Positions 55,201-64,000 of a stretch of 64,000 bases of DNA are shown in pieces (within the stretch, counting starts at the first letter, position 1; every line of letters starts with the position of its first letter). The translations under genes were made by a program, and so were the position numbers. Under the pieces are notes generated by a model. It saw only the letters and a program-made list of their open reading frames with translations, searched no databases and was not told where the DNA came from. The stretch is from Plasmodium brasilianum (taxonomy: Eukaryota; Apicomplexa; Aconoidasida; Haemosporida; Plasmodiidae): contig NC_090121.1 in NCBI RefSeq assembly GCF_023973825.1, positions 1,074,001 to 1,138,000 of the forward strand, written 5' to 3'.

Positions 55201-55540
55201 TATATTTATTTATTTATTTACATATATATATGTCCGTTAAGCATATCGGAAAAGAAGGTTTCGCACATATATCTCTTGTACATATCTCCCTCACCTCCAA
55301 AGTGCTAAAAATTTTGCGCAAATATATATTTGTTTATACGCACCCGTTTGCTTGTGTCAGTGTTTGATATACACTTTGATTTTCTGCTCTGCTTCAACAA
55401 ATTTGACCGTAAAAAAGAGACCATTTTAAAGGCTGAATTATTAATGGCATGTGCACGAATACATGCTCATGTGCGTATGTCCACCCCCCGTAGAGACGAA
55501 AAGGTAAAACGTTATCTGCTAACAGTACGTATATTAGAGC
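54195..55540. other. Intergenic region upstream of the INTS11-like gene, with an 18-bp repeat
   Basis: Contains an 18-bp repeat of the type ACGTATATCTATGTAGTT at about 54530-54615 followed by AGTTTAGTATATATCTGTAC units to 54665, an AAAAAAAATA array near 54850-54900 and a TA array near 55165-55195. The last 120 bp before the ATG are GC-richer and free of repeats. No gene supported. Confidence 0.55.
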
Positions 55541-58500
55541 ATGGAAAGAATGAACTATTTCAGCAAAACGAAGATAATTATAAAGGTGCTGGGGGCTGGG
55601 CAAACAGTGGGTAGATCATGCGTTATAGTGGAGTTAGAAAATAGACGGGTAATGTTTGACTGCGGCTCACATTTAGGATATAAAGACGAAAGAAAATACC
55701 CTAATTTTAACTTACTAGTAAAGGATGACAATTATGATATTACTGGCAGTAACTTTAGTAGGAGCAATAATAGAAGTAGTAATAATAGAAATAGTAATAA
55801 TAGCAATAGTAATAATAGCAATAGTAATAATAGCAATAGGAATAGTAATAATATCAACAGTCAGTGGAATGTGGGGGAAAAAAATTTGGGAGAAGCAGAC
55901 GCGTATGATATTCTGAACACTGAGGTCAATATAAGTATAGTGAATAGTAGCATTTCAGATAAAGAGAAATTGATAAATAATTTGAAGAGAATAAATGAAA
56001 TAATCGATTGTGTAATAATCAGTCATTTTCATATGGATCATATAGGTGCATTACCCTTTTTTACTGAAATTTTAAAATATAAAGGTACAATTATTATGAG
56101 TTACCCTACAAAAGCACTTAGCCCAATTTTATTACTAGATAGTTGTAAACTAGCTGATATGAAATGGGAGAAAAAAAATTTCGAGAGACAAATAAAAATG
56201 TTAAATGAAAAATCAGATGAATTATTAAATTATAATATTAATTGTTTAAAAAAAGATCCATGGAATATTAATGAAGATAATATTTATAGTTGTATTAGCA
56301 AAGTAGTTGGACTTCAAATTAATGAAACATATGAATTAGGGAATTTATCTATTACTCCTTATTATGCGGGTCATGTATTAGGGGCTTGTATATATAAATT
56401 AGAATCGAACAATTTTAGTATAATTTATACTGGAGATTATAATACTGTACCTGATAAGCATCTTGGTAGTACTAAAATTCCTTCCTTAACACCAGAAGTA
56501 TTTATATCTGAGTCAACATATGCAACATATGTTAGACCAACAAGAAAAGCTTCTGAATTAGAATTATGTAATTTAGTACATGAATGTGTTCATAAAGGTG
56601 GTAAGGTATTAATTCCTGTATTTGCCATTGGAAGAGCTCAAGAGTTATCTATTCTTTTAGATGATTATTGGAAAAAAATGAAAATTAATTATCCAATATA
56701 TTTTGGTTGTGGTTTAACAGAAAATGCTAATAAGTACTATAAAATATATTCATCTTGGGTTAGTAGTAGCTGTTGTGTTCCTATGGAAAAAAGAAATCTT
56801 TTCAATTTTGCCAATATTTCTCCATTTGTTAATACATATTTAAATGAAAATAGACCAATGGTTCTATTTGCTACTCCTGGTATGTTACATACAGGATTAT
56901 CATTAAAAGCTTTTAAAGCCTGGTCAGGAAATTCTAAAAACTTAGTTATTTTACCAGGATATTGTGTACAAGGAACAGTTGGTCATAAATTAATTATGGG
57001 GGAGAAAAAAATTGTATTAGATCCAACCACCATTATTAATGTTGCTTGTAAAATTATTTATTTATCCTTCTCAGCCCATGCAGATTCGCTTGGAATACAA
57101 CAACTTATAAAACATGTCTTACCCAAAAATGTAATATTCGTTCATGGAGAAAAAAATGGAATGGAAAAATTGTCTAAACAAATTTCAAGTCATTATTATA
57201 TTAATTCTATATGCCCTTCCTTAGGTCAACATTGTGAGTTTGATTTTTGCAAAGATAATATACAATTTCTGTATATGCATTATAGCGATTATAAAAAAAT
57301 ACTTCACAAAATTAATCTGCATATAGAAGAGGCTTCGTCCATTCCGTTAGCGCAAAATAAAGATAACTTGAACAAAGAGGAGCAGCTTAGTCTAGATCTG
57401 GCATCTTGTTCAAACACCTGTATGATCCCCTTCACAACTTACATTTTTTATCTCTCCATTCGTCAAAAGCCTTTCCTTTTGTTCTTTTCCAAAAGGGTCC
57501 TTTTGCTCTATTTGAAGAAGAGGTCTTTTCCCATAGCCTTTTGTCGGAACGGCCGGACGTTCACATCCGAACGTTTGTTTGGCAAACGCGATGGAGGACT
57601 ACCAGGAGGGATATCAAGCGGCATGGCAGGCGAAGTACCAAATGATATGCAAAGAGGAAGCATCAGGGCGCCAAGTAATGCGAACCAACAAAAAACCGGA
57701 AAATTTGTAACCCCAAAAGGAAACCCATTAACAAATGATGAGAACTACAATTCAAATGAAAGAGGTAATAGTAATAAGAACATATTGAGCAGCACAATAT
57801 TAAATTGTAAGAGCGATGATAATATATTATTGTTAGATCTTCCATGTACGCAAGATGAGGATGTTACTACTATAACTCCTGGTAGTCAAGCAGGCAAAAG
57901 GAAGTATACCGAAATTTGTGATAATGATAAATGGTTAGAAAGAGACCATTTAAAAAAAAAAAATACAATGAAGATCATAAAGAAGGAAATAGCAGATATA
58001 TCTGATGCTAATAATATGAAGTATTTACCTAATGAACCAAGTTATGCAGGTAGTAACAAATCCGAGCTGAACTATCTAATGCGTGAAAATGATAAGAGCA
58101 TATATGATTATAATGAAAAGCATGTTCATTATTCCTTTAGTAAAAAGGATGTAAATTCTATCCGTTATGAAGGATCTGTAGGGGAAATTGAAAAAGATGT
58201 GGGTAAGGAAGCAGAGTATGGCATGAATAAAGGGGAACACACCATCATGGACGATACTAGTATAGCTGAAAGCGATAACGGGTGTGATAACCGCAGTGAT
58301 GGTGAAAGTTGGGATGGTGAAAGTTGGGATGGCGAAAACCCATTTTATAAGTATGATTTAGGTAAATCGAAAAGAAGGTACAACATTGAGAGGAATGAAG
58401 ACAAGGTTATTTTGCCATTGTTGAACTTAAGATTTAAAGAGAGTGTAAGCATAAGCTATGAGCGCTTTTACAATTTTGTTATTACCTTTTTTCAAGAAAT

Positions 58501-58941
58501 ACTGAACAGTAAGAATAAAAATAATGTTCTTCATTTTGGAAAGAGCGTTATCATAAAAAATGTTAAGTGCAATGATACGTATTTTTTCCTTTTGTCATTT
58601 CATTCATTGAGAGCAATTCATGATGGAGAGAATTTACTGCTAATGCAGTGGTCCTATATTGACGATGCGCCCGAGTCTGTTATTCGGAAGTTTATAAACT
58701 CTGTTCATAGTTATAATGAAAGGAAGTGAACATATATATATGTGTGTGTATGTGGGCATCTTTATATGTCTGTAACAGTACGAACGTGTTTATTTGTTTC
58801 TCCTATTCGGTAAAAATATCGCACTTAACTTTAAAAAAGTCTAGGGAACAAGCACATGCAACAATTAAAAATTTTCTAATTTTGAATGAACATCAAAAAG
58901 AAAAAGTGCCGCATCCTTGTGTATGTTTTTCAAAGCAGTAA
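55541..58941 (+). CDS. INTS11: INTS11 (CPSF3L)-like metallo-beta-lactamase/beta-CASP RNA endonuclease, about 1054 aa
   Basis: INTS11 is the nuclease of the Integrator complex and a paralogue of CPSF73. The N-terminus KVLGAGQTVGRSCVIVE and MFDCGSHLGYKDERKYPNF match INTS11 closely. The zinc motif HFHMDH is at residues 162-167; further motifs are YYAGHVLGACIY, YTGDYNTVPDKHLG, ESTYATYVRPTRK, VLIPVFAIGRAQEL, FATPGMLHTGLSL, LPGYCVQGTVGHK and SFSAHADS. An Asn/Ser repeat interrupts the domain near residue 75. The uninterrupted frame contains a hydrophobic T-rich stretch (57420-57536) bounded by T|GTATGA and CCCATAG, 117 bp, most likely an in-frame intron. A final intron (AA|GTGAAC at 58726, acceptor TCTAG at 58844) adds an in-phase 32-residue tail; without it the protein ends at 58729. 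The C-terminal domain resembles the INTS11/CPSF73 tail only loosely. Confidence 0.88.
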
Positions 58942-59682
58942 ACATATTTATTTGATGAATAAGGTTTTTATGTTTTTTTAAACATGCATAAATAAATTAA
59001 TCATTTTTTATACCATGCATATATAAGACCCTTGCAGTTGCGAAGTTGAATTTAAAGTTTTATTGTCAAACGTTTTTTTAGTTTAACTGTATTCTCCTGT
59101 GTACAATTTTATGCTCCGTTTTTATGCTCTTTTTTTTCTTTTCTTTTCTTTTTTTTTTTTTGTTTTGAGGAATTAAAAATAGCTACCTCATTGCCTGAAT
59201 GGCAATGAAAAAGGTTTTCAAAATTAAACACAATGAGACGTTTTTCGAAACATAAAAATGAGCAGGATGTATCACCAAATATATTAAAAATGCATGGATG
59301 TAAAAATAGGTATTAAAAGAATTACTCACAAACGATTTAGCAATATGTGCATTCAAATGGAATAAATGAAAAGGAACAAATAATCATTGTGTGCACAAAA
59401 AATAAAAATGTACTTACGTACACCCACACATATATGTATACATTTGTTCACATATTTTTGCATGTAAACATACATGTATATGCACAAATGTAACACATTG
59501 TGCATCCGCACACTTCTATGCACATATAAGCAATAATGTATAAAGAGACAAAAAAAAAAAAAAAAAAAAAAAAGCATATATTTTGACATCAGTTTTACTT
59601 AGTTCATCTCGTCATTTCTGACAAATCTTGCAAAAATGTTAAGTAGGCCTCAATTTTTTTTTTTTTTTTGGTTTGGTAAAAA
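58942..59682. other. Convergent intergenic region, no gene seen
   Basis: AT-rich DNA with T runs near 59130-59160 and 59655-59670 and an A run near 59550-59573, TACATA-type microsatellite stretches near 59410-59530. It separates the 3' ends of the INTS11-like gene and the large unknown gene. Confidence 0.55.
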
Positions 59683-62600
59683 TTAAGCAGATGGTTTCAA
59701 GATAGATAAGATAGATAAGGACTTAATTATTGGTAGATGTATATCAGTTTTGTCCTCTTGTAAAAAAGTGCATAATTGCTTAGTAATAGAAGAACATAGA
59801 GCTTCTAATTTCATCGATATGTACAAAGAATGTATAAAGTACATCTCTTTTATTTTTCTCTGTTCATCCTTGTACTTGTTTTCATTCTTGTGTTGTAGCT
59901 TCCTATCAGTGTTTTGTTCTTCCTCCTTAGTCGAGTTTTCCAAATATTTCAAGGTTTTCTTATATAACTTTTTACAATTTAACGACAAAGAAACAAATTT
60001 TACTACTGTTAGGGCGCATATGAGTGAGGCTTCAAAAAAATCTGTAAAGTTAAACGTTTTTATTTCTTTTGATGATACTAAATTATGGGGGTCTTCCTTT
60101 AGAAATTTTAACAGCTCAATCCAGTATAACACATTTTCATTCATATTTAAGCTTTGCACATTTTTAAAATGGTTAACAAAATTGTAGTGTTTATTTAGTA
60201 GTTTTATTTTTTTTAATTTCCTTTTTATGAGTTTAGTATCTAAACCACTGTTCTCTCTTACCCTACCCTGAGCTGCTGTCATTCGGTCCTCGACCCCCTC
60301 TCCATCTTCTTCTCTACATTTGTCATATACTCCATATTTTCCGCTTTCACCATGCTGACAGTCTTTGCTGCACTTTTCATTGCTTCCTTCATCATTGCTT
60401 CCTTCGTCATTGCTTCCTTCGTCATTGCTTCCTTCATCATTGCAACCCTCATCATTGCTACCCTCATCATTGCTACCCTCATCACTGCAACCCTCATCAT
60501 TGCTTCCTTCATCATTGCTTCCTTCATCATTGCTACCCTCATCATTGCTACCCTCATCACTGCTGGAGATAAAAATGCCATAGTTTTCTCTGTTTATCCT
60601 TTTATTCGAATCAAAAGAGAGTTCTTCATTATACTCCAGCCCACCTGTGCAGTATAAGATACCTTTTTTTTTAAGGTCTCTTATTAACTGTTTTTCATAT
60701 AACAAGTTTTCATTATTTCCGTTTTTCGTACTACAGTGATGATTCTTTAAACCCATTTGTTCATTCGTAGGAGTCTTCTTACCATTTTTACATTCTTCGT
60801 CTGTAAATTTATCGTCGATATGTTTATTATAGAACATCAAGTTATCTGCACCTTCTAGGTCGATACTGGAACTCTCTGGTAAAATGTTAGATGTCTCTCC
60901 TCTCAGTTCATTGGTGCTATATTCATCTTTTCCATCCCCATAATGTTCTTCTTCCTTTATAAATGATTGTTCAGTGCCATATTTGTGTATCTTCATTTTA
61001 TTATTATTCAAATTGCTTCCATAATTCTTACCGATTTTGTAGTCTTTAACCCTTGTATGCTCTTCTACATAAAATGCGGCAGCAATATATTGGCGGTTAT
61101 TCGTATGAACATTATTATTACTATTAGTAGTACTATTCTCATTATTGAAAAAAAGGAAGTTGTCATAAGAATATTTCAATGTCTCGGAGAAAGTACTCAA
61201 TAGAGTGTTTGTTAAGACAGAAGTAAAACTCTTTGATATATTATTTTCTTTAAAATTTTCTTTGCTTATATGACTATTTTTTTTATGCACATAATTTTTT
61301 AAGTCTCCAAATAAAACATGCTCTGCCCTCGATTTGGTATTTTTTAATTCATATTCTTTTATCATTTTTAATACATTCTCATTAATTGGTATATTACAAT
61401 TCCATAATTTTTTATCGAAATATCTTCTACTGTTTAGTAAGATTATATAAGCTCTATATAAACAATTTATATTTGTCAAGTTTAGATTTAAGTGCTTAAA
61501 AAATATGTCATATAATGTGTCATGTACATGTTTAATACGTGAAAAATTATTTGTTCTACTGCTTTCTTTACTGTACTCTTCACTGTACAAGTAATTATTT
61601 ATCTCTGTAAATATTGCTCTATTACTGTAAGATGTTTTTGTATCAATGCATATTATAAGGGGAATAAATATTTCTACAAACAACTTGTAGTAATGCATAT
61701 TAATTTTCTGTTTTTCCCTTTGATTCGAATTATCTGATTCATCATTACCGCTTTTTTCATCGTATGATTTTTCTCCCACTATTTCTCTGAACATTTCGGT
61801 TTGCTTATTCGACCTTGTACCAGCATAATTCCTTTTTCGATTTCCCTGGGTGTAACTCCTCTCCTTTGTTGGTGTTTCCTCAGTGGAGTAATCAGATGCA
61901 TTATCACCGCACCTTCCTTTTTTCTCGTCGTCCCAATCAAACGTACCAGGGATAGAATCATCACTCGAACTAGCGTTCGCATTGACATTAACGTATCCAT
62001 TAGCGCATGTATTAGAGCATGTATCAGAGTTAGCATCATTGTCAATTTCAGCATTAAGGCGGACACACGCAGGGGCTGTGGTACTGTAGCGACCTTTTCC
62101 CCTCCTGATTTTCTCTATTAAACCATTGACTTCATCACATGGAGGATTATTATTCATCGTTTCACTTCTAGCATTTTTCGGTATTTCCTTGTACGAAATG
62201 GCATTATCATTCTTACTAAGTTTTGTCCAATAGGCACTTTTTGTGCTGGTTGATTTTTTCTTATTCATGATAATTTGCGTTTCGTTAAAATATTCTTTCC
62301 TTGCATGATGAAAGTTCTCCTCTCTGTCTACATCAGCATCACTTGACAAGTAAATTTTTTCCTCAAAAAAAAGTAATGTATCATTAACACTATCAGAAAA
62401 TTTAAATCGGATTAGCTCCTTTAGAGCCACCCATACGTTCGACGAGATCTGCTTTTTCTTATCTACGAGATTTATTAGTAGGTAGGTTGCAACTTCGTAG
62501 ATATTTTTTTTTTTTAACTTAAGCTCTATATTTCGCCCCTCGCTCGGACCATGCCTCGAATTCATACCACTCCTACAACTGCGCAGCCTCTCCCTCTTGA

Positions 62601-64000
62601 GCGTCCTAAAAATTTCGCTCAAAATTTTGCACATGTACACCTTCTCAATCGATTCACTGTTGTTTAGGTAGAGTAAAACTACCGATGGATCGGTCAGTAT
62701 TTTGATAAAGGAGGAACAAATGGGCGAGGGCCAATGTGATGTGTCATATTTAGAGGCCTCCCTAAAAGCTTTTAAGGTCTCCTTAACAATATTTTTATCT
62801 GTATTATTTAAATTGTTAAAAAGAGAATTCAAAATACTTAAAGTATATTTCTCTTTTATAAAAAGGGAAAAAGGTTTTAATCCCCTTTCTGACTGATACT
62901 TAAATATATTTTTGAATATGATAAAAAAGTTAGTGAAAGATAAATGTAAATATTTCGTAACAAGAGTATTTTTATATTTGCTATTAATACAATATAAAAC
63001 ATTAATCAGCGGTTCTATTATTTTTAAATTTTTCTCTTTTATGTGTAGACATAAAGGTATCTGTGATAAAATGATTAACGAAATGATAATATAATTTATA
63101 TTATCACTACTCTTGATAAAATAGATCAAAAATTTAAATATTTTAAAAGTATCATTTTTTTTTAAAAATATATAAATTAATTTAGTTAACCCATTTTCAA
63201 AGGAATGTTTATAGTATAGTAACTTGTCTATTTTATGCTCGTCGCAATAACTTAATACACTTTGTTTATTATTTAATATTAACAATTCTTTTACTATATT
63301 ATAGCAGTTTAATGTGTTATTTACGCTTATATTACAGGTATAATTATTATATATCTTTTCATTATATTCATCCTTAGAAATATTTTTTATATAGCTATTT
63401 TTAAATATATTCCTTTTTCCTAAAAAAAAAATGGATCTATTCATTATGCTCCCTAACAGCTTATCTTCTTTGCTCATTGTGTCTTTCCCTTCAACGTATT
63501 TCCCGCTCGACATGTCTTTGCTGCGTAGGTAGCGCTCTCTACTGCCTCCTCGGTTTCTGTCTCTTCTACTTCCGCTGTTTCTACGTATACTGCTATCACT
63601 GTTGCGCTCATTATTATTTCTCCTTTTTGTATATATATTACAATGGTCAGTACTACAATCGCCCTTTTCACAATTTGCACTATTACTGTTCACTTCGTCC
63701 ATGTTAAGTCCATCATCGGTGATAGTTACACCTATCGCTGCACCATTCTCTCGCATTAATGCTTCTGAGTTGTTCTCGCCAGTACTATGTATCTTGTTGT
63801 ATTTCTCATTTTTGTAAAAACCAGCCCCTTCTAATTTTTCCTCTTTTTTATTATATGCCAAAATGTGTTCACTGTCAAGGGTGAATCGGTTAGGTGGGCT
63901 CCCCTCACTAGTACTTCTATTCCTTATGTTGAAACTATTACCATGCATATTCCCGCTGATACTGCTGCGTGCATTCCCGCCCATACTTGCATTGCTTCCC
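59683..64000 (-). CDS. Large protein of unknown function, 5' end outside the window (at least 1438 aa)
   Basis: The minus-strand frame is open to the right edge of the window (five codons beyond the first visible ATG at 63984, no stop), so the start is probably missing. The N-terminal 180 residues are Asn/Ser/Arg-rich and probably disordered. From about 190 to 560 there is an alpha-helical region with many Leu/Ile/Lys repeats (for example KYLHLSFTNFFIIFKNIF, VKETLKAFREASKY, VYMCKILSEIFRTLKRE), reminiscent of an ARM/HEAT-like solenoid; this is inference from pattern only. Low-complexity acidic inserts follow, including a SNDEG array near residue 1150. The C-terminal 200 residues (ALTVVKFVSLSLNCKKLY, SLYISMKLEALCSSITKQL, HLPIIKSLSILSIL) again look helical. 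No catalytic motif is recognised. Confidence 0.82.
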   Translation of the reverse strand, partial: GSNASMGGNARSSISGNMHGNSFNIRNRSTSEGSPPNRFTLDSEHILAYNKKEEKLEGAGFYKNEKYNKIHSTGENNSEALMRENGAAIGVTITDDGLNMDEVNSNSANCEKGDCSTDHCNIYTKRRNNNERNSDSSIRRNSGSRRDRNRGGSRERYLRSKDMSSGKYVEGKDTMSKEDKLLGSIMNRSIFFLGKRNIFKNSYIKNISKDEYNEKIYNNYTCNISVNNTLNCYNIVKELLILNNKQSVLSYCDEHKIDKLLYYKHSFENGLTKLIYIFLKKNDTFKIFKFLIYFIKSSDNINYIIISLIILSQIPLCLHIKEKNLKIIEPLINVLYCINSKYKNTLVTKYLHLSFTNFFIIFKNIFKYQSERGLKPFSLFIKEKYTLSILNSLFNNLNNTDKNIVKETLKAFREASKYDTSHWPSPICSSFIKILTDPSVVLLYLNNSESIEKVYMCKILSEIFRTLKRERLRSCRSGMNSRHGPSEGRNIELKLKKKNIYEVATYLLINLVDKKKQISSNVWVALKELIRFKFSDSVNDTLLFFEEKIYLSSDADVDREENFHHARKEYFNETQIIMNKKKSTSTKSAYWTKLSKNDNAISYKEIPKNARSETMNNNPPCDEVNGLIEKIRRGKGRYSTTAPACVRLNAEIDNDANSDTCSNTCANGYVNVNANASSSDDSIPGTFDWDDEKKGRCGDNASDYSTEETPTKERSYTQGNRKRNYAGTRSNKQTEMFREIVGEKSYDEKSGNDESDNSNQREKQKINMHYYKLFVEIFIPLIICIDTKTSYSNRAIFTEINNYLYSEEYSKESSRTNNFSRIKHVHDTLYDIFFKHLNLNLTNINCLYRAYIILLNSRRYFDKKLWNCNIPINENVLKMIKEYELKNTKSRAEHVLFGDLKNYVHKKNSHISKENFKENNISKSFTSVLTNTLLSTFSETLKYSYDNFLFFNNENSTTNSNNNVHTNNRQYIAAAFYVEEHTRVKDYKIGKNYGSNLNNNKMKIHKYGTEQSFIKEEEHYGDGKDEYSTNELRGETSNILPESSSIDLEGADNLMFYNKHIDDKFTDEECKNGKKTPTNEQMGLKNHHCSTKNGNNENLLYEKQLIRDLKKKGILYCTGGLEYNEELSFDSNKRINRENYGIFISSSDEGSNDEGSNDEGSNDEGSNDEGCSDEGSNDEGSNDEGCNDEGSNDEGSNDEGSNDEGSNEKCSKDCQHGESGKYGVYDKCREEDGEGVEDRMTAAQGRVRENSGLDTKLIKRKLKKIKLLNKHYNFVNHFKNVQSLNMNENVLYWIELLKFLKEDPHNLVSSKEIKTFNFTDFFEASLICALTVVKFVSLSLNCKKLYKKTLKYLENSTKEEEQNTDRKLQHKNENKYKDEQRKIKEMYFIHSLYISMKLEALCSSITKQLCTFLQEDKTDIHLPIIKSLSILSILKPSA
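60380..60565. repeat. Coding repeat: SNDEG array
   Basis: About thirteen 15-bp units encoding SNDEG, CNDEG or CSDEG in the unknown large protein. Units mix two nucleotide variants, indicating block duplications. Mirror ORFs on both strands here are shadows. Confidence 0.92.

Noticed and set aside
1..64000. tRNA, rRNA, snRNA genes, transposons or viral remnants.
   Set aside because: No cloverleaf with conserved T-loop, rRNA-like GC-rich block, transposase, reverse transcriptase or terminal repeats could be recognised; a dedicated covariance search was not possible.

Overview
The window is nuclear DNA from a malaria parasite (genus Plasmodium). The evidence is the extreme A+T richness, long poly-A/poly-T runs, short AT-rich introns, Asn/Lys/Asp-rich low-complexity insertions and the gene content. 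From memory, the gene order ABCI3 - EF-1 beta type factor - RBMX2-like protein - kinesin-8X - E2 - endo/exonuclease/phosphatase protein - RBX1 - P4-ATPase (ATP7) - CCDC47-like - apicoplast TPI matches a block of P. falciparum chromosome 3, here in inverted orientation. The coding sequence looks less AT-extreme than P. falciparum, so another lineage such as P. malariae or P. ovale is possible. The species cannot be fixed from the sequence alone.

Left part (1-21.8 kb): an unrecognised 452-aa protein (+), then three minus-strand genes. These are a giant ABC transporter of the ABCI3 type (four exons, rebuilt here by phase-matched splice sites), a small eEF1B-type nucleotide exchange factor (three exons) and an RBMX2/Ist3-like spliceosomal RNA-binding protein (four exons). 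A probable unannotated small plus-strand gene lies at about 20.9-21.5 kb.

Middle (21.8-37.5 kb): kinesin-8X (-), a RAD6-like ubiquitin-conjugating enzyme (-, with a short second exon), a PDE12-like endo/exonuclease/phosphatase protein (+) broken by an 18-A homopolymer, a possible tiny membrane protein, and the cullin-ligase RING subunit RBX1 (+).

Right part (37.5-64 kb): a P4 phospholipid-flippase ATPase (-), a CCDC47-like ER membrane protein (+, three exons), triosephosphate isomerase with an apicoplast-type leader (-, four exons), a short unknown protein (-), a probable two-exon small gene (+), an INTS11-like metallo-beta-lactamase/beta-CASP nuclease (+) and a large unknown protein cut by the right edge (-).

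These are mostly unrelated housekeeping genes; the block is a syntenic neighbourhood, not a pathway or operon. I see no mobile element, CRISPR array, virus-like gene, rRNA or recognisable tRNA. The most interesting points are the complementary degenerate ATP-binding domains of the ABC transporter, the homopolymer frameshift in the PDE12-like gene, altered P4-ATPase and TPI motifs, several unannotated small ORFs, and tandem repeats in introns and flanking DNA.
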